A stretch of 23,974 bases of DNA from TMED27 sp050633165 (GCA_050633165.1 JBOEFZ010000045.1:1-23974); one strand, 5' to 3'; positions 1-7,891 are shown, numbered from the stretch's first letter. Made by a program: numbers and translations. The notes: generated by a model from the letters alone, not told the origin.

Positions 1-209
1 CCTCCCTCATCCTCACCGGAAATGGTGATGTGGTGGAGCCTCAAGACGGCATTATCGGCATCGGATCAGGCGGAAACTACGCCCTCGCCGCCGCCCGCGC
101 GCTGTATGAGCAAGATTTATCGCCCGAAGAAATCGCCAAAAAATCCATGCAAATCGCGGCAGATATCTGTGTCTATACGAATGAAAACATCACGATTGAA
201 ACTTTATAA
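1..209 (+). CDS. hslV: HslV, proteolytic subunit of HslUV protease (C-terminal part only)
   Basis: Peptidase subunit of the cytoplasmic ATP-dependent HslUV (ClpQY) protease, an N-terminal-threonine hydrolase forming a double hexamer. Only the last 68 residues are in the window, read from base 3. They contain the HslV C-terminal signature GNGDVVEP followed by GIGSGGNYALAAARAL, then a helix and the ending NENITIETL. The catalytic threonine is upstream of the window and cannot be checked. The stop codon lies two bases before the hslU start, so the two genes are almost certainly one operon and translationally coupled. The identification rests on the motif and on the adjacent hslU. Confidence 0.93.
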   Translation, partial: SLILTGNGDVVEPQDGIIGIGSGGNYALAAARALYEQDLSPEEIAKKSMQIAADICVYTNENITIETL

Positions 210-211
210 TT

Positions 212-1549
212 ATGAGCAAAACAACACCTGAAAAAGACGCCATTGCCTTCACCCCGCGTGAAATTGTATCCGAGCTTGACCGCTTTATCATCGGACAAAA
301 TGATGCCAAAAAGGCCGTCGCCATTGCGTTACGCAATCGCTGGAGACGTAAACAGCTTGACGCGGGTTTGCAAGAGGAAGTCTATCCTAAAAATATTCTT
401 ATGATCGGGCCGACAGGCGTGGGGAAAACCGAGATCGCCCGCCGCCTCGCCAAACTCGCCCAAGCGCCGTTTATCAAGGTCGAAGCCACCAAATTCACCG
501 AAGTCGGCTATGTCGGCAAAGATGTCGAGGCGATTATCCGCGACCTCACCGAAAACGCGATCCATATTACCAAAGAAGCGTTACGCAAAACTGTTAAAGC
601 AAAGGCCGAAATTTATGCCGAGGAACGCGTCCTCGATGCGCTTGTTGGTGAGAATGCCGGCGATTCCACCCGCGACAATTTCCGCAAAAAGCTCCGCAGT
701 GGTGAGCTAAACGATCGCGAAATTGAAATCGAAGTTATCGACCAAGGCAGCCCCATGGGCGACATGATGGACATCCCCGGCATGCCCGGCGCATCAATGG
801 GCATGATCAATGTCGGCGATATGCTCGGCAAAGCCTTCGGCGAGCGTACAAAGAAAAAGAAAATGACCGTGGAGGAAAGCTATGAAGTCCTTACGGGCGA
901 TGAAAGTGATAAGCTCCTCGATGAAGATAAAATCGTTGCTCAAGCGCTCGAACTTGTCCAAGAAAACGGCATCGTCTTCCTCGATGAAATCGACAAAATC
1001 GCCGCTCGCCAAGATGCGCGTGGCGGCGATGTTTCCCGCGAAGGCGTACAGCGCGACCTCCTCCCGTTAATCGAGGGTACAACCGTATCTACAAAATACG
1101 GCAGTGTAAAAACCGACCATATCCTCTTCATCGCATCCGGCGCGTTTCATTATGCCAAACCCAGCGACCTGCTCGCTGAACTCCAAGGGCGCTTGCCCAT
1201 CCGTGTCGAACTCCGCGCCTTAACAATCGAAGATTTCCAGCAAATCCTTAAAGACACCGAAGCCAGCCTGATCAAACAATATGTCGCCCTAATTGGTACG
1301 GAAGACGTTACATTGGAATTCGAAGATGCCGCCATCGACGAAATCGCCAAGCTATCTTTTGAGGTTAATGAACAAGTCGAAAATATCGGCGCCCGCCGCC
1401 TCCACACGGTCATGGAAAAATTGCTGGAAGAGCTCTCCTTCTCCGCCACCGACCGCAGCGGCGAAACCGTAAAAATCACCGCCGATTACGTAAGAGAACA
1501 CGCCGAGGAATTGGTCAAGGCCGCCGATTTGAGCAAGTTTATCTTATAA
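212..1549 (+). CDS. hslU: HslU, ATPase subunit of HslUV protease
   Basis: AAA+ unfoldase (ClpY) that recognises substrates and threads them into HslV. The 445-residue length is normal for the family. Visible landmarks are Walker A GPTGVGKT at residues 66-73, the pore loop GYVG at 99-102, the intermediate I-domain at about 110-240, Walker B IVFLDE at 254-259, the arginine-finger region around ELQGRLPIRVEL, and the sensor-2 motif GARRLHTV near residue 394. The C-terminus SKFIL matches the tail that inserts into HslV to activate it, so the partnership appears intact. The start follows the hslV stop by two bases with no strong Shine-Dalgarno sequence, which fits coupled translation. No convincing terminator is visible in the following 178 bases. 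Confidence 0.98.
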   Translation: MSKTTPEKDAIAFTPREIVSELDRFIIGQNDAKKAVAIALRNRWRRKQLDAGLQEEVYPKNILMIGPTGVGKTEIARRLAKLAQAPFIKVEATKFTEVGYVGKDVEAIIRDLTENAIHITKEALRKTVKAKAEIYAEERVLDALVGENAGDSTRDNFRKKLRSGELNDREIEIEVIDQGSPMGDMMDIPGMPGASMGMINVGDMLGKAFGERTKKKKMTVEESYEVLTGDESDKLLDEDKIVAQALELVQENGIVFLDEIDKIAARQDARGGDVSREGVQRDLLPLIEGTTVSTKYGSVKTDHILFIASGAFHYAKPSDLLAELQGRLPIRVELRALTIEDFQQILKDTEASLIKQYVALIGTEDVTLEFEDAAIDEIAKLSFEVNEQVENIGARRLHTVMEKLLEELSFSATDRSGETVKITADYVREHAEELVKAADLSKFIL

Positions 1550-1727
1550 CAACAGTCTCAGGATCATATCCCGAACAATTTCCAATGTAAGCCTCTCCAA
1601 GTGTGACACCCATAATGCTGACTTACTAGGGTCTGGACTTATAAAATATAGTGATACCGCGCGAGCTATTAAGTTATGTAAAATGAGAAGTCTTGGATTA
1701 CGGCTATTTTTCTGCTTTGATGTAGTC

Positions 1728-2717
1728 ATGAAATGGCTACTTACACTATTATTATTAACCCTCCCCGCAAACGCCCAAAATGCCAAAACACCCCTCCCCC
1801 AAATCGCCTTCCCGCTTGATTGCACGCTGGGAAAAGATTGTTGGGTCGTGAACACCGTTGATACCGACCCCGCAAAGGATAGCGCCAAAGATTTCCAATG
1901 CGGCGCAAAAACCTACGACAACCACAAGGGCACAGATTTCGCCATCCGCTCCCGCACAGAAATGGAAAAGGGCGTCAACGTTTTAGCGGTAAAGAACGGC
2001 AAAGTCCTCCGCCTACGCAACACCGAAGACGACACGTACAAAACCAAAGAACAACAAAAATCCATCACCGCCGCCAACAAAGATTGCGGCAACGGCATCA
2101 TTATTGATCACGGGCAGGGGCTACAAAGCTATTACTGCCACCTAAAACAAAACTCAATCCGCGTCAAAATCGGCGATGAAGTCAAAGCGGGTCAGCCCAT
2201 CGCCCAAATCGGCCACTCCGGCTTCACGCAATTCCCGCATCTCCACCTCACCATCCTATGGGAAGGCGGGCATATCGACCCCTTTACCGGACATCTCATG
2301 GAAGAAGGCTGCGGCAAATTCAAAGACAATATGTGGCACCCCGACATAACGCCCGAACCCATCGCTATCTTCGACGGCGGGTTCACAAACACCGCTCCCG
2401 ATTTCTCAATCATCAAGGCCAGCAAACACGTACACCCCGAAACCTTGAGCAAAACCGGACACGCCCTCGTCTACTGGGCCGGCTTTTACCACAGCCAAGC
2501 CAGCGATAAAATCACCCTCACCATCACCGACCCAAACGGAAAAATATTCGCCAAACGCGAAGCCACCCTCGAAAAATCTCAAATCCGCGCCTATCAATAC
2601 ACCGGACGCACCCTCGCCGGCAAAGACATGCCAGCCGGAATCTACACCGGAACCATCACGTTTGAACGCAACGACCACCCCGTAAAAACGCAAATACATA
2701 CCACAGAGCTAAAATAA
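1728..2717 (+). CDS. Secreted M23-family (LytM-type) metallopeptidase
   Basis: Probable periplasmic peptidoglycan endopeptidase or an amidase-activating homologue. I chose the ATG at 1728 over an in-frame ATG at 1683 because it opens directly with a signal peptide (MKWLLTLLLLTLPANA). This gives 329 residues. Zinc-site motifs of family M23 are present: HKGTD (H66, D70), YCHL (H138) and HLH (H171, H173). Unlike EnvC- or NlpD-type degenerate members, it could therefore be active. Several cysteines (32, 38, 58, 120, 137) would suit disulphides in the periplasm. The last 90 or so residues are a separate beta-rich domain of unknown role. It converges on the Smr gene with a 17-base gap. The natural substrate cannot be read from the sequence. 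Confidence 0.88.
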   Translation: MKWLLTLLLLTLPANAQNAKTPLPQIAFPLDCTLGKDCWVVNTVDTDPAKDSAKDFQCGAKTYDNHKGTDFAIRSRTEMEKGVNVLAVKNGKVLRLRNTEDDTYKTKEQQKSITAANKDCGNGIIIDHGQGLQSYYCHLKQNSIRVKIGDEVKAGQPIAQIGHSGFTQFPHLHLTILWEGGHIDPFTGHLMEEGCGKFKDNMWHPDITPEPIAIFDGGFTNTAPDFSIIKASKHVHPETLSKTGHALVYWAGFYHSQASDKITLTITDPNGKIFAKREATLEKSQIRAYQYTGRTLAGKDMPAGIYTGTITFERNDHPVKTQIHTTELK

Positions 2718-2734
2718 ACCAACCATTCGGTATC

Positions 2735-3322
2735 TTATCGCGAACGCCGCAAATAAACATACAACGCCCCACCGCCACCATCTTTCGCCGCCGCCCCCTG
2801 CGCCGTCAAAACAATATCTCGCAACGGCGCTTCATTAAGCCACTCCGGAACATTCCGCTTCAAAACCCCCGGCGCAGAATCAAATAAATCTTGCGAAGCC
2901 TTACGGCTTTTCCCTTTCCCCGTGATCACAAGAACGCAGCGCTTCCCCGCCGCCTGTGCCGCCACCAATGTCCGGATTAACGCCTGCCGCGCCTCTCCCT
3001 GATTCATCCCATGCAGATCAAGCCGCCCGTCAATCGCAATCTGCCCCGCCCGCAATTTCCGCAAAGTACCCGCATCCACATCCCGCCCCTTCGGCTGCGC
3101 TCGCGCCTCTCCCCACGCAACAGGCGGCACAACACGCGCCGTCTCCACGCCCAACGAAGGTCGCGCCTCCTTTTCACGCGCCTGCACACGCGGCTTTTCA
3201 ACCGACAAATCCTTATCCGCCCGAAACGTTTCCGGCTCACCCCGCTTCAACGGCACAACATCCTTTGTAACCGCCCGCCACAAAGCATCATCATCTGAAT
3301 TTGGCTCTTTATCATCACCCAT
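2735..3322 (-). CDS. Smr-domain protein (Smr/MutS family)
   Basis: Stand-alone small MutS-related domain protein of 195 residues. Residues 1-95 are charged and low in complexity, probably flexible. The Smr domain follows, with LDLHG at 101-105, the TGKG turn at 134-137 and the final strand ALYVYLRR at 186-193. Smr domains of this type are known nucleic-acid binders or endonucleases; the cellular target of the alphaproteobacterial stand-alone form is unclear. The ATG at 3322 faces the next gene with a very short divergent spacer. There is no obvious Shine-Dalgarno sequence, so the start is less certain than the domain call. Confidence 0.88.
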   Translation of the reverse strand: MGDDKEPNSDDDALWRAVTKDVVPLKRGEPETFRADKDLSVEKPRVQAREKEARPSLGVETARVVPPVAWGEARAQPKGRDVDAGTLRKLRAGQIAIDGRLDLHGMNQGEARQALIRTLVAAQAAGKRCVLVITGKGKSRKASQDLFDSAPGVLKRNVPEWLNEAPLRDIVLTAQGAAAKDGGGGALYVYLRRSR

Positions 3323-3337
3323 ACTTCAATGTATAAT
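3309..3337 (+). promoter_or_regulatory. Probable sigma-70-type promoter for the secreted protein at 3360
   Basis: A perfect TATAAT lies at 3332-3337 with TTATCA (4 of 6 matches to TTGACA) 17 bases upstream at 3309-3314. Transcription would begin near 3344. That places the ATG at 3345 at the very 5' end of the mRNA and leaves a short leader carrying GGGAGG before the TTG at 3360. The -35 lies inside the start of the divergent Smr gene. Confidence 0.5.
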
Positions 3338-3359
3338 AAATACAATGAGGGAGGAAGTT

Positions 3360-4097
3360 TTGAAATTCTGGATTTTAACCATTGCTGCATGCTTACTGCT
3401 TAATCCACACGCAAAGGCCTTCACCCAAGACGATGCAAAAGAAACAACCCAGGCCCTACGCGCAAAGCGCCTGAATCAAGCAGACCCAGCCGAAAAAGCC
3501 ACCTTCGCCTTTTACAAACTCGGTCACGCAACGCCAAATTTCGACACATGGGTAAGAAACACAAAACGCTTCAAAACAACCCCCTTCTCCGAACGCATAA
3601 ACACCCTGAAATACGAAACCAATCGCTTAAAAACACTCTTCCAAAATTACAACATCCAAAATGACCCGATAGAGATCAAACTCCCCATCCGCATCTTCGT
3701 CACACAAGACGGCGAAAACTACGCCCTGAAATTCACCATAAAACCACCCACCCAAGGCACAACAGAATACAACATCCAGAGCTTTGGCAAAGAAACCCTG
3801 GCAATCATCTACAGCAACGCCGCAATATTGGAAAACATCCACTTCGACACACAAGAATACCTATCAAACATCAAACAATACTGGTTCGAAGACATCAAAT
3901 ACGACGCAGAACTCGCCCTAACCCTCAAACCAATATCCGCCGATCACGAAAACAAAATCCAATTACAAGAAAAACAACATTGGCTTATGGCAACGCGCAT
4001 TGAAGACGCAAAAATAAACTTTTTTGACCGTTTTGAACAAGAAAACAAGGCGTTATGGCATCAAAAAGCACAAAACACGCAAGAAACAGCACAATAA
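3360..4097 (+). CDS. Secreted protein of unknown function
   Basis: Not recognised. I prefer a TTG start at 3360 to the ATG at 3345. A strong Shine-Dalgarno sequence, GGGAGG at 3349-3354, sits five bases before the TTG and would lie inside the gene if the ATG were used. From the TTG the protein opens with a clean signal peptide (MKFWILTIAACLLLNPHAKA), leaving a mature chain of about 225 residues. The mature part is mixed alpha and beta, polar, and rich in Lys, Gln and Asn. It has a possible central beta region (residues about 90-150) and a helical charged C-terminus. No enzymatic motif, lipobox or membrane segment is visible. Location is probably periplasmic. Confidence 0.75.
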   Translation: MKFWILTIAACLLLNPHAKAFTQDDAKETTQALRAKRLNQADPAEKATFAFYKLGHATPNFDTWVRNTKRFKTTPFSERINTLKYETNRLKTLFQNYNIQNDPIEIKLPIRIFVTQDGENYALKFTIKPPTQGTTEYNIQSFGKETLAIIYSNAAILENIHFDTQEYLSNIKQYWFEDIKYDAELALTLKPISADHENKIQLQEKQHWLMATRIEDAKINFFDRFEQENKALWHQKAQNTQETAQ

Positions 4098-4172
4098 ATT
4101 TGCCTCACCCCCCGTTTTCACGCTAAAATAAACCCATAAATAGAAATTTATACGTTGAACAAGGAAAACAGG

Positions 4173-4694
4173 ATGTTTTCGGACTACGCCAAAAATACGG
4201 GCGCCACGCCCCCACGCCATGCCGAATATTCGGATACACGCCATGCTATCCACCGTCAAGATACGGATTGGAACCGCAAAAAACAAAAAAACGCCGAACA
4301 AAACAACCAAAACCTCGACAGTGACAGCGCCATGATATCCGTTGATGCCGCGATCTTATTCCTGAAAAACTTACTGGAAAAATCCGCACAGGAAAAACCC
4401 GACCACAACCAAACCCCCAACGAAACCGCACAAAATGCCACAACACGCCTAAACGCGCTCTCCAAACCACACGCGCATTACGCCGCCCATGCCTATGCCC
4501 ACGCCGCCGAAATCACCCCGACGCAGCGCCAACGCAACGCCGCCCGAAACTACGCCCGCGATCGCTTGCGCCTTGTCATTTCGCATTTCGAAACAATCAA
4601 ACGCAACGGCATCAAAGAAATTCACGTTGAACGCGGTGAAGACTTCCTCACCAGCATGGAAAACGCCGCACAAAACGCCCTAATCATCCGCTAA
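4173..4694 (+). CDS. Hypothetical protein, Ala/Asn/His-rich
   Basis: Not recognised. The ATG at 4173 has AAGGA at 4161-4165 with normal spacing, so it is preferred over an in-frame TTG at 4155. That gives 173 residues. The first 55 are polar and probably disordered. A hydrophobic helix around SVDAAILFLKNLLEK follows, then a run rich in His, Ala and Tyr, and a basic helical C-terminal region (RNYARDRLRLVISHFETIK). There is no signal peptide or membrane segment, so it is probably cytoplasmic. Its end overlaps the end of the convergent winged-helix regulator gene by 15 bases. Codon choice resembles that of the neighbours, which supports it being real. Confidence 0.65.
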   Translation: MFSDYAKNTGATPPRHAEYSDTRHAIHRQDTDWNRKKQKNAEQNNQNLDSDSAMISVDAAILFLKNLLEKSAQEKPDHNQTPNETAQNATTRLNALSKPHAHYAAHAYAHAAEITPTQRQRNAARNYARDRLRLVISHFETIKRNGIKEIHVERGEDFLTSMENAAQNALIIR

Positions 4695-5147
4695 ATAATA
4701 GCCATCATCCGCCGTTTTCAAGATTCGCGGCTCCGACGGCTCATCCTCGATTTTTTGGCGAAGGCGGTAAATATGCGTCTCTAACGTATGTGTCTCAACC
4801 CCGTCCCCATACTCCCAAACCTCCCGCAAAATCCGCTCCCGCGAAACCACGCCGCCCGCCTCATGCAACAACCGCAACAACGCCGATTCTTTTTCAGTCA
4901 GGGAAATTTCCACCCCTCCGGCAGCACTCAAAATATGCGTATAAATATCCAGCCGATACCCACCAATCACCAACCCATCACACGCCGCATCCACCCGCAT
5001 CACATCATCCAAAACCACCCCCAGCCGGACTTTCCCCTGATAAGACGCCTCAACACCCTCAAAATCCACGCCCCCTTGAAAACCATGTTTTTCAAGGCCT
5101 TGAACCAACTTATCGCGCATAAAATCATCCATACCGTAATATGGCAT
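4680..5147 (-). CDS. Short OmpR/PhoB-type winged-helix regulator lacking a full receiver domain
   Basis: Probable DNA-binding transcription factor of 155 residues. Residues about 80-152 form a clear OmpR-family winged helix: LTEKESALLRLL, then VVSRERILREVW, then the recognition-helix region THTLETHIYRLRQKIE, and the wing strand around DDGYYL. This resembles the C-terminal half of alphaproteobacterial response regulators. The roughly 75 residues before it are too short for a receiver. Only the stretch KVRLGVVLDD looks like a receiver's last helix, and no phospho-acceptor aspartate context is recognisable. It may act without phosphorylation. The start is uncertain (ATGs at 5147, 5132 and 5120; none has a good Shine-Dalgarno sequence). 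It is divergent from the gene at 5169 with 21 bases between them, so control of that gene or of itself is plausible but unproven. Confidence 0.82.
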   Translation of the reverse strand: MPYYGMDDFMRDKLVQGLEKHGFQGGVDFEGVEASYQGKVRLGVVLDDVMRVDAACDGLVIGGYRLDIYTHILSAAGGVEISLTEKESALLRLLHEAGGVVSRERILREVWEYGDGVETHTLETHIYRLRQKIEDEPSEPRILKTADDGYYLADD

Positions 5148-5168
5148 AACGCTTGCAAAGCTTCAAAC

Positions 5169-5717
5169 ATGATTGAAAATAGCGCAGCATCGCCACTAAA
5201 CACGGGGCAAAAAACGCTCACTTTCGTAAAAAACGAGCGCATGGGCGGCACTGTTCCGGCATGGATGCCGCTGCAAGAAGGCACAAAATCCGCCTTTGAA
5301 ACCATGCTCGGCAATGCTCTCACCCTTGAAACAGCCCAAACACAAAACACAAACGCCCTCGCATACGCCCCCACAATCGATACGCAAAACAAGGAGTTTA
5401 CTCTTGGCGATCTGGTCGACATGGTGAACCCGCTCCACCACGTCCCAATACTCGGCACCGCCTACCGCGAGATCACAGGTGACACCATCAAACCCATCGG
5501 CAAAATCATGGGCGGCGCGGTCTATGGCGGGCCTTTAGGCGCGGCAAGCGGCATCATCGATATCGTTGTCGAAAATGAAACCGGCGCGACACTCGAATCC
5601 CACATCACAACCCGCACTTTCGGGCGTGAACAAAACCTACCGTCAGCCCCCATAAACACTGACATCAAAGACCTGAATTTCAAAGAAAACGGCGGATTAT
5701 ATAATTTCGATGCTTAA
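5169..5717 (+). CDS. Conserved alphaproteobacterial hypothetical protein
   Basis: Function unknown. The open frame extends upstream, but that part is only the mirror of the regulator gene. The first sensible ATG is at 5169, giving 182 residues. The N-terminal 75 residues are polar. The core at about 80-135 contains LVDMVNPLHHVPILGTAYR, then an ITGDTIKP stretch and a glycine-rich stretch (GKIMGGAVYGGPLGAASG) suggesting tightly packed or membrane-associating helices. I recall similar 'VNPL-H-P--GT-YR-ITGD' cores in other Alphaproteobacteria annotated only as hypothetical proteins. There is no signal peptide. It is divergent from the winged-helix regulator and followed by a palindromic intergenic repeat. 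Confidence 0.75.
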   Translation: MIENSAASPLNTGQKTLTFVKNERMGGTVPAWMPLQEGTKSAFETMLGNALTLETAQTQNTNALAYAPTIDTQNKEFTLGDLVDMVNPLHHVPILGTAYREITGDTIKPIGKIMGGAVYGGPLGAASGIIDIVVENETGATLESHITTRTFGREQNLPSAPINTDIKDLNFKENGGLYNFDA

Positions 5718-5727
5718 CTCGCGATAT

Positions 5728-5818
5728 CATTACGAGGAAGCAAAGCCGACGCGACAACCCATCACCCTTCACTTTTGGTAAGCGCAGACGATGGATTGCT
5801 TCGCTACGCTCGCAATGA
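5728..5818. repeat. Intergenic imperfect palindromic repeat
   Basis: The left arm at 5728-5764 begins tcattacgag. The right arm at 5790-5818 ends with the near-complement ctcgcaatga. Both arms share the inner atccatc/gatgg edge, so the transcript can fold into one long imperfect hairpin. It fills the gap between two convergent genes. From memory, similar cattgcgag...gcaatcc elements are scattered intergenically in many bacterial genomes. Confidence 0.7.
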
Positions 5819-5859
5819 CGCACTCAAAAGCCCACTCCCTCACATCAAAATTCTTCATT

Positions 5860-6537
5860 CTAAAAAACCCTATCACCAAACACGCCCGATCCAACACGCA
5901 CATATGTTGCGCCAAGCGGTACAGCCTTTTCAAAATCCGCGCTCATCCCCATGCTAAGATCCGGCACACCCAAACGATCCGCCCAAACCTTAAGCAAACC
6001 AAAATGCAGCGCAGACGGCTCATTCACGGGAGGAATACACATCAAACCGCGCACATCAAGGCCACATTCCCCCACACAAAAATCATAAAAATCCGGCAAA
6101 GCATCCGTAGAAATCCCCGCCTTTTGCGGCTCATCACCTGTATTCACCTGAATAAAGCACGGCAAATGCCGCCCTTGCCTCTCCATCTCCGCCGAAAGCG
6201 CCCGTGCCAATTTCTCCCGATCCAGCGTTTCAATCACATCAAAAAGCGCAACCGCATCTTTAACCTTGTTGCTCTGAAGCGGCCCGATTAGATGTAATTT
6301 CAAATCCGCATAATCCGCACGCCAGCCCTCTTCGAATGAACCCCAGCGCCCCTGCGCCTCCTGCACCCGATTTTCCCCAAACACAAGATGCCCCGCGATA
6401 AGCGCAGCCTCAACCCGTGCCTCCGGCTGCTTCTTACTCACGGCAACAAGCTGAACCGCCGCCGGATCACGCCCCGCCTCTTCCGCCGCGGCAACAATCT
6501 GCGCCTGAACCGTTTTTAGATTTTCTTCAATACTCAT
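5860..6537 (-). CDS. yggS: YggS/PLPBP-family pyridoxal-phosphate-binding protein
   Basis: Cytoplasmic PLP-binding protein of the YggS/PROSC family, which maintains vitamin B6 and amino-acid homeostasis rather than catalysing a known reaction. The 225-residue length is normal. The PLP lysine is in VAVSKKQP (K35). Other family signatures are FGENRVQE, HLIGPLQSNK, QVNTGDEPQKAG, GLMCIPP, LSMGMSADFEKAV and the phosphate-binding VRVGSGVFG. The ATG at 6537 is preceded by a weak GAAG. It lies downstream of the porin on the same strand, but a terminator separates them, so it probably has its own promoter in the 6538-6600 interval. Confidence 0.95.
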   Translation of the reverse strand: MSIEENLKTVQAQIVAAAEEAGRDPAAVQLVAVSKKQPEARVEAALIAGHLVFGENRVQEAQGRWGSFEEGWRADYADLKLHLIGPLQSNKVKDAVALFDVIETLDREKLARALSAEMERQGRHLPCFIQVNTGDEPQKAGISTDALPDFYDFCVGECGLDVRGLMCIPPVNEPSALHFGLLKVWADRLGVPDLSMGMSADFEKAVPLGATYVRVGSGVFGDRVF

Positions 6538-6562
6538 AACTTCAAAATACGCGAATCAGCAC

Positions 6563-6592
6563 AAAAAGAAAGGGCTCCAAACGGAGCCCTTC
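6563..6592 (-). terminator. Rho-independent terminator of the porin gene
   Basis: The inverted repeat aagggctcc (6570-6578) and ggagccctt (6583-6591) gives a 9 bp GC-rich stem with an aaac loop. Read on the minus strand it is followed by tttcttttt. It sits about 35 bases past the porin stop and upstream of yggS. Confidence 0.9.
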
Positions 6593-6624
6593 CAAAAATC
6601 CTTAAGGTTCAAATCAACTTCTGA

Positions 6625-7731
6625 TTAGAAGTTAACCTGTGTACCCAATGTTACGTATGTAGCGTCTGGGTCAGTAGCAATGATGCTGTCTGTATCAACA
6701 TAACCGATAGAACCACGGAAAGTCATACCAGGACCGTAAGTGTATGTAACACCAGCAGAGTAACGCTCAGCTTCGTCATCTTCTACACCATCAAAGTTGT
6801 CCACGTTGAAGTATGAAGCACCGAGTTTGAAAGCACCTGTTGTGTAGTCAACACCAACAACAAATGTCTCTTCATCATCTGTACCTGCACCATCAATTGC
6901 TTGATTGTCTTCAGTATAGATAACACCAACACCGATTGGACCAAAGTCAAGGTCAAGACCTACGTTCCAAGCTTGACGGTCATCTTCACCAGCGAGCTCA
7001 ACTTCGTTATCACCATGTGCATAACCAGCACCAGCAATCACGCCAACATTATTGAACTGACCTTCATAACGAACAGCAAGTTCATATGTTTCACCAATAG
7101 TCTCTGGCGAAGAAACATCATCTGAACCGATACCTTCTTTGTCATTTGCACCATCTGTGTCAGGTGAGTAAGAAGCACCAAGTTGGAAACCGTTCAAGAT
7201 TGGTGAAAGATATGTAACCTTATCAGCTTTACCAGATGCATCCATATCATAGTCAAGACCATCAGTTGTCAATTCTGTAAGTGTAGTACCGCCGATTCCA
7301 GCTACAGAGTAGTTAACAGGCTGAACATACTGACGGATACCGTCGATGTTTGAGTCAGCAGAAGGAGCAGCAACCTGTAGAAGGTAACCAGCACCGTCTT
7401 CCGCACCAAAGTTTACACGACCCCATGAACCGGAGAAGTATGCATATGATTCGTCAGCAGACCAATCACCGGTTTCTGCATCACCTGTAACCTCAACATG
7501 CGCACCAACAGTCAAACCATTGTCCAACGTTGTTTCGCCACCGAAGTGGATTTCTGTGTCACGGATGATATCGAAGTCGTTAACTTCTTGTGTACCTGCT
7601 TCGTCTTGATCAACGTATGCACCGTAACCTTTAAAATAACCACCAAGTTCAAGTTGAACCTGAGCGGCTGCTGGTGTAGCGATCATGGCAAGGCCACAAA
7701 CTGCTGCACTACTGAGTAGTAATTTTTTCAT
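6625..7731 (-). CDS. Outer-membrane porin (Rhodobacter-type, Gram-negative porin family)
   Basis: Trimeric beta-barrel general porin giving small solutes passage across the outer membrane. The frame is open up to 7962, but the ATG at 7731 is right: it has GGAGG seven to eight bases upstream and a signal peptide (MKKLLLSSAAVCGLAMIATPAAA, cleaved before QVQLELGG). That gives 368 residues. Alternating beta-strands, acidic loops, the family-typical stretch YLSPILNGFQLGASYSPD and a final phenylalanine (VTLGTQVNF), the usual assembly signal for the BAM complex, all fit. The codon choice is visibly different from the neighbours (GGT, GTT and ACC/AAC preferred, few rare codons). Together with a strong ribosome site and terminator, this suggests very high expression. 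Confidence 0.95.
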   Translation of the reverse strand: MKKLLLSSAAVCGLAMIATPAAAQVQLELGGYFKGYGAYVDQDEAGTQEVNDFDIIRDTEIHFGGETTLDNGLTVGAHVEVTGDAETGDWSADESYAYFSGSWGRVNFGAEDGAGYLLQVAAPSADSNIDGIRQYVQPVNYSVAGIGGTTLTELTTDGLDYDMDASGKADKVTYLSPILNGFQLGASYSPDTDGANDKEGIGSDDVSSPETIGETYELAVRYEGQFNNVGVIAGAGYAHGDNEVELAGEDDRQAWNVGLDLDFGPIGVGVIYTEDNQAIDGAGTDDEETFVVGVDYTTGAFKLGASYFNVDNFDGVEDDEAERYSAGVTYTYGPGMTFRGSIGYVDTDSIIATDPDATYVTLGTQVNF

Positions 7732-7875
7732 TATCATTCCTCCAATTATTTGATGATAATTATTAAACAAGAGGTCAAGAAAGACCCCACCTGCCCTTTC
7801 GGACACTGCCATAAAGCCTGCAATCCACCCCGCCTTCAACGCAAATGAACAATTTTTAAAAAAAATCTTAAATAT

Positions 7876-7891
7876 GTTGCATTTTTGCAAC
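7876..7891. promoter_or_regulatory. Possible operator palindrome in the porin/lipoprotein divergent region
   Basis: GTTGC-ATTTTT-GCAAC is a perfect 5 bp inverted repeat located between the divergent porin and DUF3576 lipoprotein genes. It lies just upstream of the predicted promoter at 7907. Its position suits a regulator-binding site, but the regulator is unknown and short inverted repeats also arise by chance. Confidence 0.25.

Noticed and set aside
4788..5168. Upstream extension of the gene at 5169 back to 4788
   Set aside because: This part is the opposite strand of the winged-helix regulator and gives a Pro/His/Asn-rich translation typical of a shadow frame.
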